Assembly: GCA_963764365.1 (NCBI GenBank)
Contig: CAVXSI010000020.1
Location: forward strand, 62,001-126,000
Length of the DNA: 64,000 nt
Direction of reading: 5' to 3'
Origin: VRUE01 sp963764365
Lineage (GTDB): Bacteria; Actinomycetota; Thermoleophilia; Solirubrobacterales; 70-9
The notes beneath the pieces were generated by a model. The model worked only from the letters and a program-made list of their open reading frames with translations. It made no database searches and was not told where the DNA came from. Positions 10,798 through 19,725 of this stretch are shown here, piece after piece. The position numbers and the translations under genes are program-made. Within the stretch, counting starts at the first letter, position 1; each line of letters begins with the position of its first letter.

Positions 10798-11736
10798 ATG
10801 ACCCGTTCGCGCCACATCAAGATCTTCATCCCGCTCGCGCTCTGCGCGCTCGCCGCCGCGGCCTTCGCGGTCGGCCTGGGAGGGCTGGGGGGTGTCTCGG
10901 AGGGCGCCGCCACCGCTTCGTCCACCAACCCCGAATCGCTGCCGATCGGCGACGGCAGGGTGACGTCCTCAGGTTCCCAACGGGGCTACGTCTACACGTG
11001 CGGCAGCGGCGCGGGCGGCGGCCCGCCCAGCGGCGGCGCCCAGGTCGAAGGGCCGTGGATCCACGGCAGCACCTTCGACCTGAACTCGAAGGCCACCGTG
11101 GATGGATCCGTCCACTGGCCGAACGCCAAGCTGCGCGAGAAGACCGGCAGGAGCCGTCGCACCTTCTCCGGCAACGGCCTGCCGAAGGGCGACACGACCG
11201 GCGAATTCCCGATTTCCCCGAGCACCGACGCCTACCGGTACGACCGCAACCCGAACTCGATCCGCGCCCAGCGCGTCCACTACTCGCTGCCCACCCATCC
11301 GCATGCCGCCTCGAAGCCGAACTGCCTGCCGATGGGGCAGATCGGGATCGCCAAGAACGGGGTCGCGATCTTCAACGCGCTCGACGCCGGCGACCGTGAC
11401 GCGGTCGCTCACGAGGTTCAGGACAGCTGCGGCGGGCATCCCCAGATGAGCGGCGTCTACCATTACCACGACATCCCCTCCTGCCTGACCAGGGGCGAAT
11501 CGAAGCACCGCGCCTCGGGCCTGGTTGGCTGGGCTCTCGACGGCTACCCGATCTACGGCCCGCGCGGCCACGGCGGCAAGCTGCTCACGAACGAAGACCT
11601 CGACGCCTGCCACGGCCGGGTGAGCAAGGTCTTCAACGAAGGCCGCTGGCAGCGCATCTACCACTACAACGCGACCCTCGAATACCCCTACACGCTCGGC
11701 TGCTTCCACGGCACGCCGAGCGCGTCGGTGGGGTGA
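10798..11736 (+). CDS. Exported YHYH-domain protein
   Basis: A 312-residue secreted protein. The signal peptide (IFIPLALCALAAAAFAVGLG) is followed by a serine/glycine-rich region and then a YHYH domain. The name-giving motif is present as GVYHYHDIPSCL, with further conserved segments GLVGWALDGYPIYGPRG and the cysteine-rich C-terminus (YPYTLGCFHG). The family is found in exported bacterial proteins; its biochemical role is not established. The start is the ATG at 10798, after an AGGAAAGGGG site; the longer reading from 10702 has no signal peptide at its start. Glutamate codons favour GAA (7 against 3). It diverges from the cold-shock gene. Confidence 0.85.
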   Translation: MTRSRHIKIFIPLALCALAAAAFAVGLGGLGGVSEGAATASSTNPESLPIGDGRVTSSGSQRGYVYTCGSGAGGGPPSGGAQVEGPWIHGSTFDLNSKATVDGSVHWPNAKLREKTGRSRRTFSGNGLPKGDTTGEFPISPSTDAYRYDRNPNSIRAQRVHYSLPTHPHAASKPNCLPMGQIGIAKNGVAIFNALDAGDRDAVAHEVQDSCGGHPQMSGVYHYHDIPSCLTRGESKHRASGLVGWALDGYPIYGPRGHGGKLLTNEDLDACHGRVSKVFNEGRWQRIYHYNATLEYPYTLGCFHGTPSASVG

Positions 11737-12055
11737 TGGTCCTCTTCTGACCGCGACCGCGAACGGCGCATGCCGGCTCCGACCTTGATCCGCTTGGCCA
11801 AGCGCGCCCCCAGTCACACCTCGCCGTGGAATCAACCATCTAGGGATTCGATGGCCAAGAAGCGCAGGGAGTATTCGGCGGCAGGAAGGAGAGCCAAGCG
11901 TCGCGGGCGCTGGAGGCGACCGTAGATGCCGGCGAGCGCGAAACGGCCGACCGCCCCGGCGACCGAGGGATCGGCCCTGGCGCGGCGCCGGGATCTGGCG
12001 CTCTTGTGCTTCGCTGGGTCATGTTGACGCTTGTGGTGGCCGATACCCTTTTTTA
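11737..12055. other. Intergenic region, nothing recognised
   Basis: Between the YHYH gene and the protease gene there are about 320 bases without a credible gene: the open frames are short, arginine-rich and lack ribosome binding sites. A TTGACG at 12024-12029 and an A/T-rich stretch before the protease start may belong to its promoter, but the spacing is poor. Base composition is slightly less GC-rich than the flanks. Confidence 0.5.
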
Positions 12056-14440
12056 GTGATGCCGCCAGGGAAAGGGCGTCTCCGCCGCCGCGCGGGGATC
12101 GCATCGATCGCGTCGTGCACGCTCATCTGGGCGCTTGTCCCAGCGGCCGCCCAGGGAGCGGTCGGCCCGGCCTCCGACGGCGTCCTATCGCCCCGCCTCG
12201 CCGAGCTGGCGAAGCCGGCGGTGCACAACGCTCCGCCGGCGCAGCAGGCGCGCGATCTGAGCGTCGCCGCCGAAGGCCCGGGAAGCCTGCTGCGGGAGGG
12301 GAACCGGGTGCTGGTCTCCGTTCGATTCGAGCATGGCGCTGAGGCGGGAATCGTCAGTCTGCGCACTGCCGGAGCCGAAGTCGTCAACGTCAACCCGAAA
12401 TACCAGACGGTGACGGTCGCGGCGAAGCCTGATGAACTTCGGCAGCTTTCAACCGTTCCTCATGTTGCCGGTGCGACCGAGGCGCTTGTTCCATTCACCG
12501 CAGAACCAGAATCATCCACTTGCCCGGCCGGCATCGCCGTGTCGGAGGGGGTGCAACAGCTTCGGGCCGGCGATGGAGAAGGCGGGGGCTACGAATCGGA
12601 ATATGAAGCGCGCAAGCGGTTCGGCGTTGACGGGAGTGGCATCACGGTGGGCATCCTCTCCGACTCGTTCAACGTCGACAAGGAAGCTGCAACGAACGAA
12701 GCAGGAGATATTAAAACCGGCGACCTGCCGGGTGACCAGAACACCTGCGAAGGGCAGGAAGTTGGTGTGAACGACCTCACGAAATCGGAAGAACCCGAAG
12801 GAGGCGAGGACGAGGGGCGGGCGATGGCCCAGATCGTCCACGACATTGCGCCGCGAGCAGAACTCTCCTTCGCCACTGCGTTCACGGGCATCGTTGGATT
12901 TGCCAGCCACATCGAAGACCTGGCCAAACACGGCGCCGATGTCATCGTCGATGACGTCGGCTACCCCGACGAGCCGTTTTTCCAGGCAGGCCCGGTCGAC
13001 GCGGCTGTTAGCAAGGTCGCTGGAGAAGAAGTCGCCTACTTCAGCGCCGCCGGCAATGGCAACCTGGTCGACGCGGGCGGGCACGACATCGCGTCCTGGG
13101 AAACGCCGAATTTCCGGGACTCGGGCAGCTGCCCCCCGGCGGTGCAGTCCTATCCGGGGATCAACGGCAGTCACTGCCTGGACTTCGATCCGGGGGCGGA
13201 AGTCGACAGGACCTTCGGGATTAAAGTCGCGCCGCACGCGACGCTGCGGATCGACCTCCAGTGGGCCGAACCGTGGAACGGGGTGACCACCGACGTCGAT
13301 GCCTTCCTGCTCAATTCCGAAGGGCACCTGATCGCCGAGTCGACTGAAAACAACGCCACCGGCGAATATCCGACTCAGATGCCGTTCGAGTTCATCGGGT
13401 GGGAAAACAACAGCTCGAGCCAGAAGACCGTTCAGCTGGCGATCAACCGCTATTCGGGAGGCTTGCCACGTGTCAAGTTCGCCCTTTTGGAGAATGGCCC
13501 CGAATCCGTCACGGCCACCGAGTACCCGCAATCGAGCGGTCCCGACGTCGTTGGGCCGACCGTGTTCGGGCACACGGGCTTCGCGGACGCGACCTCGGTG
13601 GGTGCGGTTCCGTTCAACAACAGCTCAGCGGCGGAGAGATACTCCTCACGCGGTCCCGTCATGCACTACTTCGAACCGGTCGGCGGGGGCGGGCCCGCGG
13701 AAGCGCTCGACCCGCCGGAGGAACTTTCCAAGCCCGACGTCGCCGCCGCCGATTGCGGGGCGACGACGTTCTTTGCACAGTTGGTGAGCGGAAAATGGCG
13801 CTTCTGCGGCACCTCCGCCGCCGCCCCGCACGCCGCAGGCGTCGCGGCGCTGATGCTCGATGCCGACGAATCGGCCTCCGCGGAGGAAGTCCGAGCGGCG
13901 ATGCAGGCCGGCGCCGCGGATGTCGGAGGCTCCGGCCCCTGCGCCGTCGGCGCCGGCCTGATCGAAGCCGTCGGCGCGATCGAAGACCTGCCGCCGTTGG
14001 GGGGCGGCGGCGCACCCGAATGCTTGCCGCCGGGGTCGGAAGTGCCGCCCGGAGAAGCGAGGGCCCCTGGCGACTGGGGATCCGAATCGCCGCCGAGCAC
14101 GCCCGCGCCGACCGAATACACGCCGAATCCCTACATTCCCGCGACTCCGCACCTCGGTCCCGCGCCGCGCGCCTCCTTCCGCCGCCACCCAGCGAAGCTG
14201 GTGCGCATTCGCGGGCGCCGGGCGAAGGTCGTTTTCAGGTTCGAATCCAGCTTCCAGCCCGTCGCCTTCCTCTGCGACGTCGACCGTGGCCCGTACCACC
14301 CGTGTCCGGCGAAACTGGTTCGCCGCATCGGGCTGGGTAGCCACGCTGTCCGCATCAAGGCTCGCGACCGCGGCGGCAGAGTGGGCCCGGTCGCGACCTT
14401 CCGCTTCCGCGTCAAGCGCGTCGGCCACCGCAACCGCTGA
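12056..14440 (+). CDS. Secreted S8/S53-like serine protease, Glu in place of His
   Basis: A 794-residue exported subtilase-like protease. The signal peptide (IASIASCTLIWALVPAAAQG) is followed by a propeptide-like region to about residue 150. The catalytic domain shows the Asp motif (ITVGILSDSF, about 197-206), an Asn oxyanion segment (FSAAGNGN, about 330) and the Ser motif (CGTSAAAPHAAGVAALML, about 583). Where subtilisins have HGT-H it reads DEGRAMAQIVHDIAP (about 252), so a glutamate occupies the general-base position, as in sedolisins. A proline-rich linker and a C-terminal beta domain (KVVFRFESSFQPVAFLCD) follow. The start is GTG/ATG at 12056/12059 with no ribosome binding site. Codon use is more relaxed and GAA-rich. 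Confidence 0.85.
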   Translation: MMPPGKGRLRRRAGIASIASCTLIWALVPAAAQGAVGPASDGVLSPRLAELAKPAVHNAPPAQQARDLSVAAEGPGSLLREGNRVLVSVRFEHGAEAGIVSLRTAGAEVVNVNPKYQTVTVAAKPDELRQLSTVPHVAGATEALVPFTAEPESSTCPAGIAVSEGVQQLRAGDGEGGGYESEYEARKRFGVDGSGITVGILSDSFNVDKEAATNEAGDIKTGDLPGDQNTCEGQEVGVNDLTKSEEPEGGEDEGRAMAQIVHDIAPRAELSFATAFTGIVGFASHIEDLAKHGADVIVDDVGYPDEPFFQAGPVDAAVSKVAGEEVAYFSAAGNGNLVDAGGHDIASWETPNFRDSGSCPPAVQSYPGINGSHCLDFDPGAEVDRTFGIKVAPHATLRIDLQWAEPWNGVTTDVDAFLLNSEGHLIAESTENNATGEYPTQMPFEFIGWENNSSSQKTVQLAINRYSGGLPRVKFALLENGPESVTATEYPQSSGPDVVGPTVFGHTGFADATSVGAVPFNNSSAAERYSSRGPVMHYFEPVGGGGPAEALDPPEELSKPDVAAADCGATTFFAQLVSGKWRFCGTSAAAPHAAGVAALMLDADESASAEEVRAAMQAGAADVGGSGPCAVGAGLIEAVGAIEDLPPLGGGGAPECLPPGSEVPPGEARAPGDWGSESPPSTPAPTEYTPNPYIPATPHLGPAPRASFRRHPAKLVRIRGRRAKVVFRFESSFQPVAFLCDVDRGPYHPCPAKLVRRIGLGSHAVRIKARDRGGRVGPVATFRFRVKRVGHRNR

Positions 14441-14750
14441 TTTCGCGCTCGAACAGGCGCTCGTCGAGCGCCAGGCGCCAGGGGCCGGCGGCCGATTCGG
14501 TGGCGCGGAAGTCCGTGAAGTCGAAGGTGAGGATTGGCAGCTCGAGGCGCTCGGCAAAAGCCATCACGCAGGAGTCGACCAGGCCCAGGTTGAGGTCGGC
14601 GTAGCGGCTGTCCAGCTCAGCCGCTCGGCGCATCAGGCCCTGCGTCATGAAGGCGATTTCGTGAGCGCCGCCGACGAGCGTCTTCATGAATCGGCGGGCA
14701 GCGTCGTCACCGACACGTCGCCGGGCGAGGTGATCCACCTCGACCATCAC
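14412..14750 (-). pseudogene. Truncated PIN-domain (VapC-like) gene
   Basis: 112 residues matching the C-terminal two thirds of a PIN-domain ribonuclease: a VEVDHLARRR segment with the second acidic residue, then AAELDSRYADLNLGLVDSCVMAFAERL with the third, and ILTFDFTDF. The N-terminal strand with the first catalytic aspartate (about 40 residues) is missing. The reading frame stays PIN-like for a few codons further upstream (VTHLRRAAIVPSPVM) without a start codon, then meets the stop of the TVP38 gene at 14811. No antitoxin gene is adjacent. It is probably a decayed toxin remnant. It overlaps the end of the protease gene by 29 nt in the opposite direction. Confidence 0.65.
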
Positions 14751-14810
14751 GGGAGATGGAACGATCGCGGCTCTTCGAAGGTGAGTGACAAACGTAAATT
14801 TCCTCCGGCG

Positions 14811-15518
14811 TCATTCGCGCGAGTCCGCGACTTTCCGGGTGGCGTCGACCCTCCGCACGATCTGGTGGCCGCCGAGCAGCAGGAGCACCAGGGCGGCGCC
14901 ACCGGCGAGGACGAGTGGGTCGGTGATGCTGAGGCCCTCGAGGCGGGTGCCGAGGTAGACGGCGATCGCGGTGATCGGCAGGAAGCCGACCACGGTGGTC
15001 CAGACGAAGCGCCAGAGCGGCACCCGGGCGGCGCCTGCGGCGTAGGAGACGAGGCTGAAGGGGACGATCGGGATCAGCCGCACGGCGAGGAGCAGGGTGG
15101 CGCCGCCGCGCTCGATCGCCGCCTCGGTCCGCTCGAAGCGCTCGGCACCGAACCAGCGGTCGAGCAGCGGCCGGGCGATCGTCTGGCCGACCGCGAAGCA
15201 GAACAGCCCGGACAGCAGCCAGCCGAAGATCACCAGCGCCAGCGCCGGGAAGAAGCCGTAGGCGAAGCCGGCCGCCGCGTCGACGATCTCGGCCGGATAG
15301 AAGACGACGGCGTGCAGCAGCGCCAGGGCGACGATCAGCAGCGGTCCGGCGACGCCGAGGCTGTCGACCCGGCTGCGCACCTCGGCGGTGTCGCCGTGGA
15401 TCGCCGCGGTGAAGGCGTGCCGCAGATCTGGAATCGCCAGCACGACCAGCGCGATCAGGGCGATTCCGCCGACGGTGACGGCGACGGCGGCAAGCGAAGG
15501 TCTCGGCGACTCCGGCAT
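14811..15518 (-). CDS. TVP38/TMEM64 (DedA superfamily) membrane protein
   Basis: A 235-residue membrane protein with the SNARE-associated/VTT domain. Hydrophobic helices occur at about 10-30, 55-75, 85-115, 140-160, 170-190 and 200-220. The conserved re-entrant region is visible (VFYPAEIVDAAAGFAYGFF) together with the family signature RLIPIVPFSLVSYAAGAA. DedA-superfamily proteins are linked to lipid scrambling or transport and membrane-potential maintenance. The start is the ATG at 15518. A truncated PIN gene begins directly after its stop codon. Confidence 0.9.
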   Translation of the reverse strand: MPESPRPSLAAVAVTVGGIALIALVVLAIPDLRHAFTAAIHGDTAEVRSRVDSLGVAGPLLIVALALLHAVVFYPAEIVDAAAGFAYGFFPALALVIFGWLLSGLFCFAVGQTIARPLLDRWFGAERFERTEAAIERGGATLLLAVRLIPIVPFSLVSYAAGAARVPLWRFVWTTVVGFLPITAIAVYLGTRLEGLSITDPLVLAGGAALVLLLLGGHQIVRRVDATRKVADSRE

Positions 15519-15559
15519 CTGGCAAGCATTCTGGGGGCTGGTGACCCGCAGACGCTGCG

Positions 15560-17713
15560 TCAGACGACGTTCGTCTCGCGGAGGCGCTCGCAGAGGGCCG
15601 AGTGGCGGTTGCCGCTGTCGTCGCGGCGCACCGCCGTCGCCAGCGCCGCGGGGTCGCCGACGAGGACGCAGCTCCGGCGGGCGCGGGTGATCGCGGTGTA
15701 GACGAGCGGCCGGGTCAGCATCCGCGCGTGCGAGCGGTGGCAGACGCCGACCACGACCGGCACCTCACAGCCCTGCGCCTTGTGGACGGAGATCGCGTAG
15801 GCGAGCCGCAGCGTCGCCGTCTCGCCGTAGGGGATCGCCAGCGCGCCGCCCTCGTCGGTGTCGACGAGGATCGTCTCCTCCTCGGGGTCGTCGGCGCGCA
15901 GGAAGACGATCGAGCCGTTCATCAGTCCCAGCTCGTGCGAGTTGCGGGTCTGGATCAACCGGTCGCCGAGCCGGAAGCGCTCGCTGACGGCCGGTTTGCC
16001 GTCCGGGTTGAGCCGCGCCTGCAGGCGCTCGTTCAGAGCGTCGATCCCGACCGCCCCCCGGTACATCGGCGCCAGCACCTGGACCTCGCGGATCGGGTCG
16101 ACGCCGAACCCCTCCGGCGCCCGCTCGGCGACCACCTCGACGACCGTCTCCAGCGCCCGCTCGGGACTCGGCCGGTCGATGAAGAAGAAGTCGCGCTCCT
16201 GCCCCTCGCCCGGCTCGAGGTGCGGCGGCCGGCCCTGGTTGATCTCGTGCGCGGCGGTGGTGATCATCGAGCGCGCCGCCTGGCGGAAGATCTGAGTGAG
16301 CCGGACGACCGGGGCGACGCCGGAGGCGATCAGGTCCTCGAACGGCTTGCCCGCGCCGATCGGCGGCAGCTGGTCGGCATCGCCGACGAAGACGACGTGG
16401 CTCGACTCGGCGAGGCCGCCGAGTAGCACCTCGATCAGCCGCAGGTTCAGCATCGAGGCCTCGTCGACGATCACCAGGTCGGCGGGCAGGGGGCGGGAGG
16501 GGTTGAAGGCCGCTTCGCGCCCCGGCATCCACTCCAGCATGCGGTGGATCGTCTGCGCCTCGTGCCCGGTCGCTTCGGCCAGCCGGCGGGCGGCGCGGCC
16601 GGTCGGCGCGCAGAGGGCGATCGAGGCGCCCGCCCGGTCGGCCTCGGCGACGATCGCCTGGGTGCAGGCCGTCTTGCCGACCCCGGGGCCGCCGGTCAGG
16701 ACCGAGATCCGCGCCGCGAAGGCGCTGTGCACCGCCGCCCACTGCTCGTCGGTCAGGCGGCGGGTCTCGTCGTCCCCCTGGGGCGGCGATTCGCCCGGGT
16801 CGTGGTCGAGGTGGGGCGGTCCGCCGGCCCGCGTCGCCAGCGTCGCCGCGACGGCGACCTCGCTCGCGTGGGTCGGCTCGCGGTAGACCCGCCCTTGGTC
16901 GAGCAGCAGGCCGCGGGCGACGATCAGCGTGTCGGGGTCGGGGACGAGCCCGATCAGCTTCGCGGTGCGCTGCGCCAGCTCCTCGACCGGCACGTAGGTG
17001 TGCCCCTGCTGCTCGGCCTCGGTCAGCGCGAAGGCCGCCGCCGCCTGGGCGCGCCGCGGCGACTCCGGCGGCACGTCGGCCGCGAGGGCGATCCTGTCGG
17101 CGCGGGCGAAGCCGACCCCGGCGACCTCGGTCAGCCGGTAGGGGTCCTCGTGCAGGACGGCCATCGAGCGGTCGCCGAAGCGGGTGTGGATCGGCGCCGC
17201 CAGGTGGGCGAGCCCGTGCGGCGCGAGCTGGACGTGAAGGTCGCGGATCGCGCGCGAGGCGTGCCAGGACTCGGTCGCCGCGGCCGCCTGGTCGGCGCTG
17301 ACCCCGCGCAGGGCGCCGAACACCCCGGCCGGGTCGGCGGCGATCGCCCCCAGCACGCCCTCGCCGTGCTCGTCGACCAGCCGTTCGGCCCGCGCCGGGC
17401 CGATGTGGCGCAGCGAGGTCAGGTAGGCGATCCGCCCGGCCCGGTCGGCCGGGTCGAGCGGCAGCGCCCCGCGCGCCTTCAGCTGCCGCCCGTAGCGCGA
17501 GTGGGTTTGCCAGTCGCCGCTGACTTCGGCCCGCTCGCCGGGCGCGAGGTGGGCGACGGGGCCGACCAGAGCGAAGCCCTCGCCCGACTCGGCGTCCTGC
17601 ACCTCGAGCACCGCGTAGCCGTCGTCCTCGGCGGCGAAGATCACACCGAGCACCTCGACCGTGCCGGTGAAGGCCGCCGCGTCGGCGTCGAAAAGGGTGG
17701 CCGTGCCGTTCAC
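15560..17713 (-). CDS. recD2: RecD2-type DNA helicase
   Basis: A 717-residue superfamily 1B helicase (5'-3') of the RecD2 type, without RecB or RecC nearby. The N-terminal part has an OB-like region and helix-hairpin-helix segments (YLTSLRHIGPARAERLVDE, about 93-111). The motor holds Walker A (LTGGPGVGKTACTQA, about 340), Walker B (LVIVDEASMLN), motif III (VVFVGDADQLPPIG), and the C-terminal motifs YAISVHKAQGCE and VYTAITRARRSCVLVGD. It probably acts in DNA repair. The GTG at 17713 lies 6 nt after a TAGCTT hexamer, suggesting leaderless translation. Confidence 0.93.
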   Translation of the reverse strand: MNGTATLFDADAAAFTGTVEVLGVIFAAEDDGYAVLEVQDAESGEGFALVGPVAHLAPGERAEVSGDWQTHSRYGRQLKARGALPLDPADRAGRIAYLTSLRHIGPARAERLVDEHGEGVLGAIAADPAGVFGALRGVSADQAAAATESWHASRAIRDLHVQLAPHGLAHLAAPIHTRFGDRSMAVLHEDPYRLTEVAGVGFARADRIALAADVPPESPRRAQAAAAFALTEAEQQGHTYVPVEELAQRTAKLIGLVPDPDTLIVARGLLLDQGRVYREPTHASEVAVAATLATRAGGPPHLDHDPGESPPQGDDETRRLTDEQWAAVHSAFAARISVLTGGPGVGKTACTQAIVAEADRAGASIALCAPTGRAARRLAEATGHEAQTIHRMLEWMPGREAAFNPSRPLPADLVIVDEASMLNLRLIEVLLGGLAESSHVVFVGDADQLPPIGAGKPFEDLIASGVAPVVRLTQIFRQAARSMITTAAHEINQGRPPHLEPGEGQERDFFFIDRPSPERALETVVEVVAERAPEGFGVDPIREVQVLAPMYRGAVGIDALNERLQARLNPDGKPAVSERFRLGDRLIQTRNSHELGLMNGSIVFLRADDPEEETILVDTDEGGALAIPYGETATLRLAYAISVHKAQGCEVPVVVGVCHRSHARMLTRPLVYTAITRARRSCVLVGDPAALATAVRRDDSGNRHSALCERLRETNVV

Positions 17714-17809
17714 AGCACAAAGCTAGCCGCCGCGCAGGCGGCGCACGCGCAGGGCGCCTGCTGGGGCCTGCGCGCCGGGGCGCTCGCTTGATCGGGCCCC
17801 GGGCGAGCC

Positions 17810-18202
17810 TCAGCTCGCCATCGGGTCCGGTTCGCCCAGCTTGGTGATGTCCGGAGCCTCGTAGGCCTCGCCCACCTTGCCGCCGAGGACCAGCACGCGA
17901 ATGCCGTCCCCGCCCGGCCAGACCTTGCGCTTGACGCCGGGGCCGACCCGGGCGACGTGGTCGGCGTCGAGCGGGTGGCGCTCGCCCTCGATCTCCAGCT
18001 CGCCGCCGCCGCGCAGGGTCACGTAAACCTCCTCCTGGCCGTCCTCGGAGTGGTCGTGCTCGGGGTAGCCGTCGTAGTTCGGCGGCATGTCGATGATCTG
18101 CATGCCGAACGACTCGACCTCCAGCTCCGCTCGAGCCCGCTTGAAGCCGCCACCGAAGACGGCCTCCATCTCGTCGATCCTCTTCACCGTGTGACCCGCC
18201 AT
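17810..18202 (-). CDS. Cupin-domain protein
   Basis: A 130-residue single-domain cupin. Cupin motif 1 is seen as YPEHDHSEDGQEEVYVTLRG (about 46-65), with two histidines and a glutamate placed as metal ligands. Motif 2 is less clear (VARVGPGVKRKVWPGGDG), where the usual histidine is absent, so metal binding may be altered. Small cupins of this kind include isomerases, dioxygenases and sugar-binding proteins; the substrate cannot be told. The ATG at 18202 has a strong GAGGAGGAG site. It is divergent from the SnoaL-like gene at 18275. Confidence 0.8.
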   Translation of the reverse strand: MAGHTVKRIDEMEAVFGGGFKRARAELEVESFGMQIIDMPPNYDGYPEHDHSEDGQEEVYVTLRGGGELEIEGERHPLDADHVARVGPGVKRKVWPGGDGIRVLVLGGKVGEAYEAPDITKLGEPDPMAS

Positions 18203-18274
18203 CTCTCCTCCTCGGACTGGTTTGACGAGGTGGATCATAGGCTCGGCCGGCGGGCTCGGAGTTAATGTTGTGCG

Positions 18275-18706
18275 ATGGACCGAGAGCAGGCCACCGACTT
18301 CGTCCGCCGCTTCGAGGAGTACTGGCGGGCGCCGCGGACCGCCGACCTCGGCACGGTGCTGGCCGAGAGGGCGCATCTGTCCGCGCCGATGACGCCGACC
18401 GTCGAGACCCGGGCGGAGGGCGAACGCGCCTTCGCCGAGCTGCTCGAGCTGATCCCGGACCTGGGCGTCGAGGTGCGGCGCTGGGGCGCGACCGAGGACG
18501 GCGTTCTGATCGAGTTCACGATGGGCGGCACGGTCGGCGGCAAGCCGCTCTTCTGGGACGTGGTCGACCGCTTCGTCGTCGGCGAGGACGGCCTCGCGAC
18601 CGAACGTGCCACCTACTTCGACTCGGCCCCGATCGGCCTCGCCGTGGCGCGCCGTCCCGGCGCCTGGCCGAGCTTCGTCCGCAGCCGCCTGCCGAAGCGC
18701 CGCTGA
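18275..18706 (+). CDS. SnoaL/NTF2-like fold protein
   Basis: A 143-residue protein with the size and pattern of the SnoaL-like/NTF2 cone fold: an N-terminal helix with an aromatic core (ATDFVRRFEEYWRAP), a middle helix (GERAFAELLELIPDLGVEV) and a curved sheet (RWGATEDGVLIEFTMGGTVG, then DVVDRFVVGEDGLATERATYFD). The DRFVVGEDG-L-TER-TYFD pattern is typical of this group. Members include polyketide cyclases and small hydrolases, and no specific function can be assigned. The ATG at 18275 lies 6 nt after a TAATGT hexamer with no Shine-Dalgarno site. Confidence 0.75.
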   Translation: MDREQATDFVRRFEEYWRAPRTADLGTVLAERAHLSAPMTPTVETRAEGERAFAELLELIPDLGVEVRRWGATEDGVLIEFTMGGTVGGKPLFWDVVDRFVVGEDGLATERATYFDSAPIGLAVARRPGAWPSFVRSRLPKRR

Positions 18707-18723
18707 GGGCCACCGGAGTTCTA

Positions 18724-19005
18724 GTGTCGGCGCCGCGGAGGCCGGAAGCTCGGATACGGGTGCGGCTGCGGCCACGGGGGAGCCGCGATGAGCTGGCGGG
18801 GTTGCGCGACGGCGTTCTGCAGGCGAAGGTGACGGCGGCGCCGGTCGACGGCAAGGCCAACAGGGCGCTCTGCCGGCTGATCGCCAAGCGAGTCGGCGTG
18901 GCGCCGTCTCGCGTCTCCGTGGTGCGCGGGGAGAAGTCGCGCGACAAGGTCGTGCGGGTTGAGGGGGTGGACCCGACTGCTTTGCGAGCAGCTCTGAGCG
19001 AGTGA
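18724..19005 (+). CDS. DUF167 (YggU) family protein
   Basis: A 93-residue DUF167 protein. The family signature is clear: IRVRLRPRGSRDE near the N-terminus, VTAAPVDGKANRALCRLIAK (about 36-55) and VSVVRGEKSRDKVVRVEG. The fold is a small alpha/beta domain of unknown function found in all domains of life. The start is the GTG at 18724, 17 nt after the upstream stop, with GGAG about 9 nt before it. A hairpin terminator candidate (around 19000-19030) separates it from the convergent toxin gene. Confidence 0.88.
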   Translation: MSAPRRPEARIRVRLRPRGSRDELAGLRDGVLQAKVTAAPVDGKANRALCRLIAKRVGVAPSRVSVVRGEKSRDKVVRVEGVDPTALRAALSE

Positions 19006-19029
19006 GCGAGCCGGTTCCGGCGTTCGCTC

Positions 19030-19440
19030 TCAGTCGGGCAGAAGCTCGAAGCGCGCGCGGCCGTGGATGCGGTAGATGTCGAAGTCCGCCTCGAGGGTGA
19101 AGATCCGCCGCTCGCTTCGTTCCTCGGCAAGGGTGACGAGGGTGGCGTCGGCAAGATCCATCGGGCGGTCGGCGTAGCGCTCCATCAGCGTCGCGATCCT
19201 CCCGCCGGATTCCGACGATTGAGTCGCCAGGTCGAGATCGCGATTGAGGACCAGTTGCCAGAGGGCTTTCTGCGCGTGCCAGCCGCCGGCTCGACCGACC
19301 AGGTGCATCGCCTCCGTGAACGCCGACCAGGTGGTGAGGAGGGGGAGGTCGATCGATTTGAGCGCGGCGACACAGCGCCCGTGATCGGGTTCCCTCGCGT
19401 CCAGCAGGGCGATCAGTGGACCCGCGTCGACCAGCGTCAT
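19030..19440 (-). CDS. vapC: PIN-domain toxin, VapC family
   Basis: A 136-residue PIN-domain ribonuclease, the likely toxin of a VapBC pair. The acidic residues that bind Mg2+ are in place: Asp5 in MTLVDAGPLIALLD, a Glu in WSAFTEAMHLVGRAG, and Asp residues in RPMDLADATLVTLAEE and FTLEADFDIYR. Family members cleave tRNA or rRNA. The ATG at 19440 overlaps the antitoxin stop by 4 nt (ATGA), so the two are translationally coupled. It has an intact first aspartate, unlike the PIN remnant at 14.4 kb. Confidence 0.92.
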   Translation of the reverse strand: MTLVDAGPLIALLDAREPDHGRCVAALKSIDLPLLTTWSAFTEAMHLVGRAGGWHAQKALWQLVLNRDLDLATQSSESGGRIATLMERYADRPMDLADATLVTLAEERSERRIFTLEADFDIYRIHGRARFELLPD

Positions 19441-19685
19441 CGCCGGCCGTCGCGGTGCTTCTCGTCGACCACGTCTCCGAAGGCGGCGCCCGTATCTCGC
19501 GCCAAGCCCAGCCCGACGTCGATGACGCCGATCGCATAGGCGAGCCGCTCCGTGGGATCGGCGAGCGTCCGCTCGGCTCTTTCGCTTGCCGCCCGTCTCA
19601 GGAACTCCGAGACTGAGGCGCCCTCTTTGGCCGCCGCCCGTCGAACCTGGTCGTCGAGCTCGGGGCTGAGTCGGAGACTTCTCAT
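19437..19685 (-). CDS. vapB: Ribbon-helix-helix antitoxin
   Basis: An 82-residue antitoxin with an N-terminal ribbon-helix-helix DNA-binding motif (MRSLRLSPELDDQVRRAAAK, then EGASVSEFLRRAASERAERT) and a C-terminal region expected to wrap around the toxin. The ATG at 19685 is preferred over a TTG three codons upstream because RHH proteins usually begin MRxLRL. A 9-bp inverted repeat 10 nt upstream of the start is the probable operator for autorepression. The gene ends in a 4-nt overlap with the toxin gene. Confidence 0.88.
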   Translation of the reverse strand: MRSLRLSPELDDQVRRAAAKEGASVSEFLRRAASERAERTLADPTERLAYAIGVIDVGLGLARDTGAAFGDVVDEKHRDGRR

Positions 19686-19694
19686 CCGAATCAA

Positions 19695-19725
19695 TGTATC
19701 ACGTTGAATAGCTAGACGTGATACA
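19695..19725 (-). promoter_or_regulatory. Operator of the toxin-antitoxin operon
   Basis: A perfect inverted repeat TGTATCACG...CGTGATACA with 9-bp arms and a 13-nt spacer ends 9 nt before the antitoxin start. It sits in an A/T-richer patch that could also hold the promoter. RHH antitoxins typically bind such repeats alone or in complex with the toxin. Confidence 0.7.
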
